From the NCBI GenBank assembly GCA_023415725.1, contig JAEZJR010000178.1, positions 1-26,753 of the forward strand: a stretch of DNA of 26,753 nt, in the 5' to 3' direction. Of the stretch, positions 15,078 through 22,483 are shown piece after piece. The stretch comes from Acidobacteriota bacterium (GTDB taxonomy: Bacteria > Acidobacteriota > Blastocatellia > Pyrinomonadales > Pyrinomonadaceae). A program made the position numbers and the translations under genes. Positions within the stretch are counted from its first letter, which is position 1, and each line of letters begins with the position of its first letter. The notes beneath the pieces were generated by a model. It was not told the DNA's origin. It did not search any database and worked only from the letters and a program-made list of their open reading frames with translations.

Positions 15078-15842
15078 ATGAGGTTTCTCATATCAGTTCT
15101 TTTCCTCGCAACCGCCTTGTGCGCGCAAACCCGTACCGCACTGGAAAGCAAATACGGCCCCCTTGAAGGTGATCGTTTCCGGGCCAAACCGGGCATTGCT
15201 GTCGAAGTTACCTTTTCGGAAAGCGGCAAGGCGAAGGCATTCAGAATCGTACCGGACGATCCGAACAACAAAAATGCTCTCCTCGGTATCGATGACGTCC
15301 GAAATCTGATTCGTGAGCTGATTCCCGGCCGCATTTGCCATATTCCGTCGAAAACTACCGAAATGAAGCTTTCGTGCCCGCCATGGAGGGAGTGTCGCGG
15401 TATTCAAGAGGAATGGAAAAGGGTGACGACACTGATGGTTTTGCACAAGGATGCGGTGGCCTACAACCTAATTACCCTGAATGACGAACCGGTGCCTCCG
15501 CCCGGACAAATGAAGCTGTTGCCGGGTTATGAACACGTGCCGAGTTGCGGCATAGACACGGCCGGGGGGTACATCAGAAAGGAGGGCGGGCTGGAAATCC
15601 ATTACGATGTCGGCGAAATGGCAGGCAACTTCGCTGTTCGTTACGCAAATCCTGATTTCTCGGAATGGATAAGGACTGAACCCGTCCAAAACGACTGCGT
15701 GTTGATCGTGCTCACCAAGCAAAACCGGATTATCGCGACCTACGAAAAAGCCGTCGCTAATTTTTCAGCCAAGGTTTCGTCTCAGTCCGACATTGATGAC
15801 TTCTTGAAAATGGTATTGACGTACGTGCCGCCCGCCAGATAG
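15078..15842 (+). CDS. Secreted hypothetical protein
   Basis: This 254-residue protein has a typical signal peptide (MRFLISVLFLATALCAQ, cleavage near residue 17). Cys15 lies in the leader but its context (TALC) is not a good lipobox. The mature chain has no membrane segment. It has a VEVTFSESGKAKAFRIVPDD stretch near the N-terminus that resembles the core of TonB-C-like or Acidobacteria secreted proteins, and several cysteines (CHIP, SCPPWREC, SCGID, NDC) that may form disulphides in the periplasm. I do not recognise the family and assign no function. Neighbours are a DHS-like gene upstream and a flavin monooxygenase 36 nt downstream on the same strand. Confidence 0.75.
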   Translation: MRFLISVLFLATALCAQTRTALESKYGPLEGDRFRAKPGIAVEVTFSESGKAKAFRIVPDDPNNKNALLGIDDVRNLIRELIPGRICHIPSKTTEMKLSCPPWRECRGIQEEWKRVTTLMVLHKDAVAYNLITLNDEPVPPPGQMKLLPGYEHVPSCGIDTAGGYIRKEGGLEIHYDVGEMAGNFAVRYANPDFSEWIRTEPVQNDCVLIVLTKQNRIIATYEKAVANFSAKVSSQSDIDDFLKMVLTYVPPAR

Positions 15843-15878
15843 AAACTGCTGATCTGGCTACTTCGAGGCGGGAATCGC

Positions 15879-17486
15879 ATGCAACACTTCGACGTTCTAA
15901 TTGTAGGCGCCGGGCTTTCCGGGATAGGTGCTGGAGCGCATCTGCGGATGAACTGCCCGGGGAAGACTTTCGCGATACTCGAAGGGCGGGCGTCGATGGG
16001 CGGGACGTGGGATCTGTTTCGGTATCCTGGGGTTCGGTCCGATTCGGACATGTTCACGCTCGGGTACCGCTTCCGTCCGTGGACCGACCCGAAGGCGATC
16101 GCGGATGGGCCGGCGATATTGAAGTACATCCGCGAAACGAGCGCTGCCTACGACCTCGACAGGGAGATCCGCTACAACCACCGCGTCCGCCGGGCCGAAT
16201 GGTCATCGCAGGATGCAAAATGGACCGTTGAGGTTGAGATCAGACCACGTGTCAGTAGCCCGCACGTAAGCAAGGGTTCGCTCGGCCAATACGCCCCTGA
16301 AAACAACGGAAGCGATTCGCCCACCCAGGCGGAAACACGACCAGTAGGGAGTGTGCCCCTTGACAACGAAACGACCCCGCAAAGCCCGGAAGTAACTGAT
16401 CGCGAGATCAAAAGTTTCACCTGCAATTTCCTCTACCTCTGCACCGGCTACTACGATTACACCGCCGGCTACACCCCCGAATGGCCCAACGTCGACAAAT
16501 ACAAAGGTATCGTCGTCCATCCCCAGAAGTGGCCTGAGGATCTGGACTACACCGGAAGACGCGTACTCGTGATCGGCAGCGGAGCCACCGCCGTAACACT
16601 CGTTCCCGCGATGGCTGAAAAAGCTGCTCACGTAACGATGCTTCAGCGCTCACCAACGTACGTGGTCTCGATGCCGGGCGAGGACAAGATCGCGAACGGG
16701 CTGAGAAAAGCCCTCCCCGCCAAATCCGCCTACGCCATCACGCGATGGAAGAACGTGCTCCGGCAGATGTTCTTTTACGAACTCTCACGCAAGCGGCCCG
16801 AGTTCATGAAACGCCTGATAGCCAAAGGCGTTACGAAAGAGGTCGGCCAAGAGATCGCGGAGAAGCATTTCAAGCCGGCCTACAACCCGTGGGACCAGCG
16901 CCTCTGCCTCGTCCCTGATTCCGACCTTTTCAAATCGGTGCGGGAAAAGAAAGCCTCGATCGTCACCGGCCGCATCGCCGAATTCACCGAATGCGGCGTA
17001 AGGCTCGAAAGCGGCGAAGAACTCGAGGCCGACATCGTCGTCACCGCGACCGGCCTCGTCTTGAAGATCATGGCCGGGCTCACGCTCGTCGTCGATAGCG
17101 AAACGGTCGATCTTTCGAAGAAGATGGCCTATAAGGGGATGATGTATTCGGACGTCCCGAATCTCGCACAGGCGTTCGGCTACACGAACGCATCGTGGAC
17201 GCTCAAATGCGACCTCACCGCCGAATACGTCTGCCGCCTGCTCAATTACATGGACGAGCACGGTTTCGCTCAATGCACCCCGCGGCTGAACGACCCTACC
17301 GTAAAACCCGAGCCCGTGCTCGATTTCAACTCCGGTTACATCCTGCGGGCCCTTAGGGAACTGCCCTCCCAAGGCTCGAAGCACCCCTGGCGGCTCCACC
17401 AGAACTACATCAAAGACCTCCGCATGCTACGCCACGCCCCGCTCGATGACGGCACCATGGAGTTCAGCCCTAAACCTAAACATTGA
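15879..17486 (+). CDS. Flavin monooxygenase, Baeyer-Villiger type
   Basis: This 535-residue FAD- and NADPH-dependent monooxygenase has a first Rossmann motif GAGLSG (residues 10-15, FAD), a GTWD motif (42-45), a second Rossmann motif GSGATA (233-238, NADPH) and the Baeyer-Villiger fingerprint FxGxxxHxxxWP as Y208-K-G-I-V-V-H-P-Q-K-W-P219 (Y for F). It is close in plan to EthA-type enzymes that oxidise ketones to esters or sulphur compounds. An insert of about 56 residues (121-176) rich in Ser, Pro, Glu and Thr separates WTVEVE from REIKSFTCNFLYLCTG, a junction that is normally only a few residues long. It may come from a repeat element taken into the frame. Cytoplasmic, substrate unknown. ribF, which supplies FAD, lies 1.2 kb downstream. 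Overlap with the following frame is 4 nt. Confidence 0.88.
   Translation: MQHFDVLIVGAGLSGIGAGAHLRMNCPGKTFAILEGRASMGGTWDLFRYPGVRSDSDMFTLGYRFRPWTDPKAIADGPAILKYIRETSAAYDLDREIRYNHRVRRAEWSSQDAKWTVEVEIRPRVSSPHVSKGSLGQYAPENNGSDSPTQAETRPVGSVPLDNETTPQSPEVTDREIKSFTCNFLYLCTGYYDYTAGYTPEWPNVDKYKGIVVHPQKWPEDLDYTGRRVLVIGSGATAVTLVPAMAEKAAHVTMLQRSPTYVVSMPGEDKIANGLRKALPAKSAYAITRWKNVLRQMFFYELSRKRPEFMKRLIAKGVTKEVGQEIAEKHFKPAYNPWDQRLCLVPDSDLFKSVREKKASIVTGRIAEFTECGVRLESGEELEADIVVTATGLVLKIMAGLTLVVDSETVDLSKKMAYKGMMYSDVPNLAQAFGYTNASWTLKCDLTAEYVCRLLNYMDEHGFAQCTPRLNDPTVKPEPVLDFNSGYILRALRELPSQGSKHPWRLHQNYIKDLRMLRHAPLDDGTMEFSPKPKH
16239..16406 (+). repeat. In-frame hairpin-containing insert within the monooxygenase gene
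   Basis: These 168 nt encode the low-complexity insert of the flavin monooxygenase. They contain hairpin-forming segments: AGCCC ... GGGTT around 16256-16278 and AGGG-N7-CCCT around 16346-16360. The stretch GTCAGTAGCCCGCACGTAAG is of a kind I associate with dispersed repeats in acidobacterial genomes, from memory only. No second copy occurs in this window. Confidence 0.4.
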
Positions 17487-17563
17487 CCGACATTACAGAT
17501 TTCGCCTTACCGCCCGATAAGATATATGCAGAAGCGGATCGCCCGCTTCGTGCGTTTACCAAA

Positions 17564-18541
17564 ATGAGCAAGAATTCCAAGATAATCGTTACTGGCGGGG
17601 CCGGTTTCATCGGGAGTGCCATCGTCTGGCGGTTGAACGAACTCGGTTACGACAACATCTTCATCGTCGATCGACTAGATGAGACCGACAAGTGGAAGAA
17701 CCTCCCGCCGCTTCGCTTCGCCGACTACATCGACGCCGACGACTTCATCGACGACCTCGGCGAATTCCGCGATGTCCGCTACATTTTCCATCTGGGGGCG
17801 TGCTCTTCAACCACCGAACGCGACGCTCACTACGTGATCCGGAACAACTACCAATACACCTGCGACCTTGCGGAATTCGCACTGGCTAACGACATCCGCT
17901 TCATCTACGCTTCATCGGCCGCCACCTACGGCGACGGTTCGGCCGGTATGGAGGATGGATTCGACAACCTCGGCCGCCTCAGGCCGCTGAATGTGTACGG
18001 CTACTCGAAGCATCTCTTCGACCAATTTGCCGCCCGCAACGGGATGTTCGAGAAAATCGTAGGGCTTAAGTACTTCAACGTATTCGGCCCGAACGAGGAT
18101 CACAAAGATGATATGCGGTCGCTGGTCAACAAAGCATTCGAACAGATAAATACGAGCGGCATCCTGCAGCTTTTCAAAAGCCAGAACCCCGATTACGAAG
18201 ACGGCGAATTCGGCCGCGATTTCGTTTACGTCAAAGACGCCGTCGAAATGACGCTGCATTTTATGGAAAACGAGACCGGCGGCCTCTTCAATGTGGGTTC
18301 TGGCCGGATGAATACCTGGAACGCTCTCGCCAAGGCGATCTTCGACGCGTTGAATCTGGGCGTCCACATCAAATACATCGAAATGCCCGAGCACATCCGC
18401 GACCGCTACCAGTACCGCACCGAAGCGGACCTCACCCGCATCCGCCAGGCAGGGTACACCGCCGACACCACGCCCCTCGATGCAGCCGTCGCGGATTATG
18501 TGAGAAACTATCTGGTTCCGGGTAAACACCTCGGGGATTGA
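17564..18541 (+). CDS. hldD: ADP-L-glycero-D-manno-heptose-6-epimerase
   Basis: This extended SDR epimerase converts ADP-D-glycero-D-manno-heptose to the L-glycero form for the LPS inner core. It has 325 residues from ATG 17564. The NAD-binding motif GGAGFIGS follows the start directly. HLGACSSTTERD, the catalytic pair in YGYSKHLFDQF (Y-x3-K), KYFNVFGPNEDHK and GRDFVYVKDAVEM are typical of HldD/RfaD. E. coli HldD has 310 residues and begins at the Rossmann motif, which supports the ATG; a TTG at 17483, overlapping the upstream stop, would add 27 residues not expected of the family. No other heptose-pathway gene is in the window. It indicates an LPS-containing outer membrane. The paired-hairpin repeat follows 2 nt after the stop. 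Confidence 0.93.
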   Translation: MSKNSKIIVTGGAGFIGSAIVWRLNELGYDNIFIVDRLDETDKWKNLPPLRFADYIDADDFIDDLGEFRDVRYIFHLGACSSTTERDAHYVIRNNYQYTCDLAEFALANDIRFIYASSAATYGDGSAGMEDGFDNLGRLRPLNVYGYSKHLFDQFAARNGMFEKIVGLKYFNVFGPNEDHKDDMRSLVNKAFEQINTSGILQLFKSQNPDYEDGEFGRDFVYVKDAVEMTLHFMENETGGLFNVGSGRMNTWNALAKAIFDALNLGVHIKYIEMPEHIRDRYQYRTEADLTRIRQAGYTADTTPLDAAVADYVRNYLVPGKHLGD

Positions 18542-18542
18542 A

Positions 18543-18629
18543 GGTTCAGAGTTCAAGCTTTAGCTTGATTGTGTAGCAACGGGCAGTCTCTGAGTTAACG
18601 AAGACAAGCTAAAGCTTGAACTCTGAACG
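18543..18629. repeat. Paired-hairpin inverted repeat (copy 4)
   Basis: The arms at 18544-18567 and 18605-18628 are a perfect 24-bp inverted repeat around a 37-nt centre. Each arm contains CAGAGTT followed by the small hairpin CAAGC-TTTA-GCTTG. It lies between hldD (stop at 18541) and ribF (ATG at 18638), ending 9 nt before the ribF start. It has the same plan as copies 2 and 3, with a different stem sequence. It could also act as a bidirectional transcription-termination or mRNA-stability hairpin. Confidence 0.88.
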
Positions 18630-18637
18630 TTGGTGTT

Positions 18638-19591
18638 ATGAAGATATTCCACGGCACCGAAAACGCTAATATCCAGAAGCCGACCGTCCTTACGCTCGGT
18701 GTCTTCGACGGGCTGCACCTCGGTCATCAGCGGATAATGCAGACGGTCATCGAGCGGGCGAACGCCGTCGGTGCCCACGCCACGGCCATCACTTTCGACC
18801 CGCACCCGCGGGCCGTCCTGCATCCTGAATCCGCTCCGCCGCTTCTCCAAACGCTTGACCAACGCCTCGCCAATTTCGAGGTGCTCGGCATCGAGCAGGC
18901 GATCTTGATCCCGTTCACAAAAGAGTTCGCTGCGAATCCGGCCGAAGATTTTCTCCGCGATATCGTTCACGAACGATTCCACGCTAAAGAGGTTTACCTC
19001 GGCAAGGGCTTCGCGTTCGGGAAGGGGAGGGGCGGGAACATCGATCTGCTCCGCCGGATGAGCGAGGAACTGGGATTTGTCGCCGATGAGGTCCCTGAGG
19101 TCTGCCTGCGGGGGAAGCGGATCAGTTCATCAAAGATACGGCAGCTGCTCGACGAAGGGCGTGTTAATCTCGCTCGCCGAATGCTCGGCCGCCCTTACGG
19201 TGTCGAGGGTGTCATTGTACGGGGGCATCAGCGCGGCAAAACGATAGGTTTCCCCACCGCCAACCTCCGCCCCCACAATCGCGTCGTGCCTAAGAACGGT
19301 GTTTACGCCACCGCGACGCTGGTCGATGGTGTTTGGCGGCGCAGTATCACGAATGTCGGGGTGCGGCCCACCTTCGAAGACGGCAGCGAAGTTTCGATCG
19401 AGTCGTACATCTTCGATTTCGACGGCGATCTCTACGGCGACGTCCTCCGCGTACGCTTCCTCCACCGCATCCGCGACGAACGCAAATTCTCCGGCATCGA
19501 TGAACTCAGAGCACAGATCGAGAAAGACACCGCTCGCGCACTGAACTATTTCCGCCAGGAAGGCGTACGGAATATGCTCGAGATATTGTGA
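18638..19591 (+). CDS. ribF: Bifunctional riboflavin kinase / FAD synthetase
   Basis: This cytoplasmic 317-residue enzyme phosphorylates riboflavin to FMN and adenylylates FMN to FAD. The N-terminal FAD-synthetase half shows the nucleotidyltransferase motifs GVFDGLHLGHQ and ISSSKIRQLL. The C-terminal kinase half shows LGRPYGVEGVIVRGHQRGK and GFPTANL (PTAN motif), then NVGVRPTF. The length matches the bacterial family. The ATG at 18638 lies 9 nt after the repeat at 18543-18629 and has no obvious Shine-Dalgarno. Genes before and after are on the same strand (hldD, UbiB-like). Confidence 0.95.
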   Translation: MKIFHGTENANIQKPTVLTLGVFDGLHLGHQRIMQTVIERANAVGAHATAITFDPHPRAVLHPESAPPLLQTLDQRLANFEVLGIEQAILIPFTKEFAANPAEDFLRDIVHERFHAKEVYLGKGFAFGKGRGGNIDLLRRMSEELGFVADEVPEVCLRGKRISSSKIRQLLDEGRVNLARRMLGRPYGVEGVIVRGHQRGKTIGFPTANLRPHNRVVPKNGVYATATLVDGVWRRSITNVGVRPTFEDGSEVSIESYIFDFDGDLYGDVLRVRFLHRIRDERKFSGIDELRAQIEKDTARALNYFRQEGVRNMLEIL

Positions 19592-19652
19592 TGCAAAGCC
19601 CTCGCACGGTTATTGCATCGAAACTAGCTTGGGCGACGAATTAAGGGCAGTA

Positions 19653-21389
19653 ATGAGCGAATTGATCGAAAACAAGGCGGTAGCGATACTGGAACCTGCG
19701 AAAAAGGGTAACGGAAACGGCCATCATCCGATGACCGCGACGGCGGATCTGCCGATCGCAAAATACGTAACGAACGAGCAATTGATCGCCGAAGAGAAGT
19801 TCCTCACCGACCGCGAAGCTGAGGTCGAAAGGGGATACTCCGGCATCCGGGGCTGGTTTCGCATCGCTCACGTTTCTGCCGTGATCGGGAAACTCGCCCT
19901 TTATCTTTACCTCGATCAGCTCGACACCCACATCAAAGGCCAGCACCGGCACGCCGAAACCCGAATGCGCACTGCCGAACGCCTCACGCGCATGGCGGTT
20001 TACGGTGAAAAGCTTTATCGCGTACGTCTTTGGTTCTTCCATCAATTCATGTTCCTCCTGCGATGGTTCTTCCTCGGTAGCGAAGTGAACCGCGAGGTTA
20101 ACCAGGAGAAGCAGGCGATCTGGCTCAAGGAGAAGCTGATCGAACTCGGCCCCACGTTCATCAAGATCGGGCAATCGATGGGCACCCGGGCAGACCTCCT
20201 GCCGCTGCCGTTCGTCGTCGCACTCGGCGAGCTTCAGGACAACGTACCGCCGTTCCCCAACGAGATCGCCTTCGCCCGTATCGAGAAGGAACTCGGCCTC
20301 AAGATCAACGACGTCTATAAGGAATTCGAGCTTGAGCCCGTCGCCGCCGCATCGCTGGGCCAGGTGTACCGCGCCCGACTTCACACCGGCGAAGAGGTAG
20401 CGGTGAAAGTGCAGCGTCCCAACCTCGAGGCGACCATCAAGGGCGATCTCGAGATCCTGAAGAAGGTGGCGAATTTCGCCGAACGTTATCCGCAGTTGAA
20501 CGAGAACGCCGACTGGTCCGGAATGCTCCGCGAGTTCAACGAGACCATCCACGAGGAGATGGACTACGCCGCCGAGGGGCGCAACGCCGAGCGGTTCCGC
20601 GAAAGCTTTAAGAACTGGTCGAACGTCCACGTGCCGCGGATCTATTGGAACGCGACGACGTCGAAGGTGCTGACGATGGAGTTCATCCACGGCACCAAGG
20701 TCACCGCCATCGATGATCTCAAGGCACGGAGCGTCGCCCCCGAAAAGGTCAACCGCCTTCTCATCCGCACTTACCTGAAGCAGCTTCTCGAAGACGGCTT
20801 CTTCCATGCGGATCCGCATCCGGGCAACCTGCTCGTGATGCATGACGGGCGGCTCGCGTTCTTCGATTTCGGCATGGTCGGACGAATCCCGCCCGAACTG
20901 CAGTCGAAAATGATCGACGCGTTCTTCCACGTCGTCGGGAAGGACCCGGCGGGGATCGCTCAGGACCTTATCGACCTCGATTTTCTCAAACCCGGAACGA
21001 ACCCCGAGATCGTCCGCCCCGTGGTGGAGAAGATGTTCCAGTTTCACCTAAACCTGAAGCTGAAGGACGTCAACTTCAAGGAACTCACATACGACCTTGC
21101 GGACGTAATGTACGATTACCCGTTCCGGCTGCCGTCGAACTTCACGTACATCATGCGCGCGCTGATGACGCTCGAGGGCATCGGCATCATCACCGACCCT
21201 GAGTTCAATTTCTTCGAAACGGCCAAGCCCTACGCGAAGGAGTTCATGCTTAAACGTGAAGGCGCTGACTTCCGCAAGATGTTCGTTAATAAGATGATGG
21301 GACGCGACGAGGAAGGGAAGATCGACTGGAACCGAACGTGGAAACTCGCGAAGATGGCGTTCAAAACGGTGGTGAGCTCAGGAAAGTAG
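19653..21389 (+). CDS. UbiB/ABC1-type atypical kinase-like protein
   Basis: This 578-residue member of the UbiB/ABC1/ADCK family of atypical kinase/ATPase proteins shows the family-specific KxGQ motif (FIKIGQSMGTRADLLP, K near residue 171), the Ala-rich loop AAASLGQVYRA in place of a P-loop, the catalytic HADPHPGN and the metal-binding FFDFGM. In other bacteria such proteins assist ubiquinone or other isoprenoid lipid synthesis and sit at the membrane. An N-terminal extension of about 140 residues precedes the kinase core. I chose ATG 19653, which has AAGGG 5 nt upstream, over TTG 19629. No quinone-synthesis gene is adjacent. The gene ends inside the start of the following DUF2156 gene (52-nt overlap). 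Confidence 0.9.
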   Translation: MSELIENKAVAILEPAKKGNGNGHHPMTATADLPIAKYVTNEQLIAEEKFLTDREAEVERGYSGIRGWFRIAHVSAVIGKLALYLYLDQLDTHIKGQHRHAETRMRTAERLTRMAVYGEKLYRVRLWFFHQFMFLLRWFFLGSEVNREVNQEKQAIWLKEKLIELGPTFIKIGQSMGTRADLLPLPFVVALGELQDNVPPFPNEIAFARIEKELGLKINDVYKEFELEPVAAASLGQVYRARLHTGEEVAVKVQRPNLEATIKGDLEILKKVANFAERYPQLNENADWSGMLREFNETIHEEMDYAAEGRNAERFRESFKNWSNVHVPRIYWNATTSKVLTMEFIHGTKVTAIDDLKARSVAPEKVNRLLIRTYLKQLLEDGFFHADPHPGNLLVMHDGRLAFFDFGMVGRIPPELQSKMIDAFFHVVGKDPAGIAQDLIDLDFLKPGTNPEIVRPVVEKMFQFHLNLKLKDVNFKELTYDLADVMYDYPFRLPSNFTYIMRALMTLEGIGIITDPEFNFFETAKPYAKEFMLKREGADFRKMFVNKMMGRDEEGKIDWNRTWKLAKMAFKTVVSSGK

Positions 21390-22483
21390 CGACGGACCGC
21401 CTGGCCGATTTCGAACGCGCCCGCCGCGTAGTAATGAGGCACGGGTGGAACACCACGTGCTTCCAGATCATCAATCCGGGAATCGAATACTGGTTCGGCC
21501 CTGATGGCGAGTCGGTCGTTGGGTTCGTTTCCTCCGAACGCGTGCGTGTAGTGGCCGGTGCTCCGGTTTGCAGTGAAGAAACACTCGGGTCGGTAACCAG
21601 GCAATTCGAGGACGAGTCCGAAAACGCCGGTCGGAGCGTTTGTTATTTCGGCGCTGAAGCCCGCCTCGAGAAGATCGTCCACGACGACCCGCACCATTCG
21701 ATGGTCCTTCTCGGCGCTCAGCCGGTGTGGCACCCGGCCAGATGGGCTGATGTCGTGGCGAAACATTCGTCACTTAGGGCCCAACTGAACCGGGCTCGGA
21801 ACAAAGGCGTCACCGTATCCGAATGGCCCATCGACAGGGCTCACGACAGTCCCGAGCTACGCGATTGTCTGGGGTCGTGGCTCTCGATCAAGGGGCTTCC
21901 CCCGCTCCATTTCGTCATAGAACCCGAAACACTCGAAAGGCTTGAGAACCGGCGCATCTTCGTCGCGGAACGAGGTGACCAGGTAGAGGCGTTCCTTGTG
22001 CTTTCGCCCATCCCGACGCGGAAAGGTTGGCTGACCGAGCAGTTCCCGCATCGTCAGGGCGCCCCGAACGGCACGGTTGAGCTGATGATGGATGCTGCCA
22101 TACGAGCGGTCGCCGCGGAGGATTGCGAGTACGTCACCCTGGGGCTTTCACCGCTATCCAAGCGTGCAAAGATCGAACCTTTCGACAATCCGGTCTGGCT
22201 TCGATTCCTTCTCGCGTGGATGCGTAAGCATGGGCAGCGATTCTACAATTTCGACGGGCTCGATCATTTCAAATCGAAACTTCAACCCGAGTATTGGGAA
22301 CCCGTTTTCGCGATATCGAATGAAAGGGAATTCTCCGGGCGCACCCTGTGGGCGATAGCGATGGCCTTCACCGAGAACAAGCCGTTTCGGGTTTTCGGGC
22401 TCGGCATCGCTAAGGCGATCAGGGCGGAAATGGGGAATCTAAGGCGATGGATGTTCCCCCGACCTCGGAAAGTTAATGCCTAA
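21338..22483 (+). CDS. DUF2156 protein, MprF C-terminal-like
   Basis: This protein has up to 381 residues with the DUF2156 domain, the tandem acyltransferase fold that forms the cytosolic half of phosphatidylglycerol lysyltransferase MprF. Typical phrases are VVMRHGWNTTCFQIINPGIEYWF, LNRARNKGV, LSIKGLPPLHFVIEP and NFDGLDHFKSKL. In MprF this half moves an aminoacyl group from tRNA to a lipid. The present protein lacks the flippase part, so the acceptor is uncertain. The start is not secure: GTG 21338, inside the UbiB-like gene, or another non-ATG start before residue 28; the first ATG (21434) would cut into the conserved domain. Its stop overlaps the convergent antiporter gene's stop. Confidence 0.85.
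   Translation: METREDGVQNGGELRKVATDRLADFERARRVVMRHGWNTTCFQIINPGIEYWFGPDGESVVGFVSSERVRVVAGAPVCSEETLGSVTRQFEDESENAGRSVCYFGAEARLEKIVHDDPHHSMVLLGAQPVWHPARWADVVAKHSSLRAQLNRARNKGVTVSEWPIDRAHDSPELRDCLGSWLSIKGLPPLHFVIEPETLERLENRRIFVAERGDQVEAFLVLSPIPTRKGWLTEQFPHRQGAPNGTVELMMDAAIRAVAAEDCEYVTLGLSPLSKRAKIEPFDNPVWLRFLLAWMRKHGQRFYNFDGLDHFKSKLQPEYWEPVFAISNEREFSGRTLWAIAMAFTENKPFRVFGLGIAKAIRAEMGNLRRWMFPRPRKVNA

Noticed and set aside
17483..17563. TTG start of hldD overlapping the upstream stop codon.
   Set aside because: It would add 27 residues ahead of the Rossmann motif that HldD proteins do not have; ATG 17564 fits the family length.
19641..21047. 468-residue minus-strand open frame opposite the UbiB-like gene.
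   Set aside because: Shadow of the GC-rich coding strand; low-complexity Asp/Glu/Leu/Val composition and no domain, whereas the plus strand has full family motifs.
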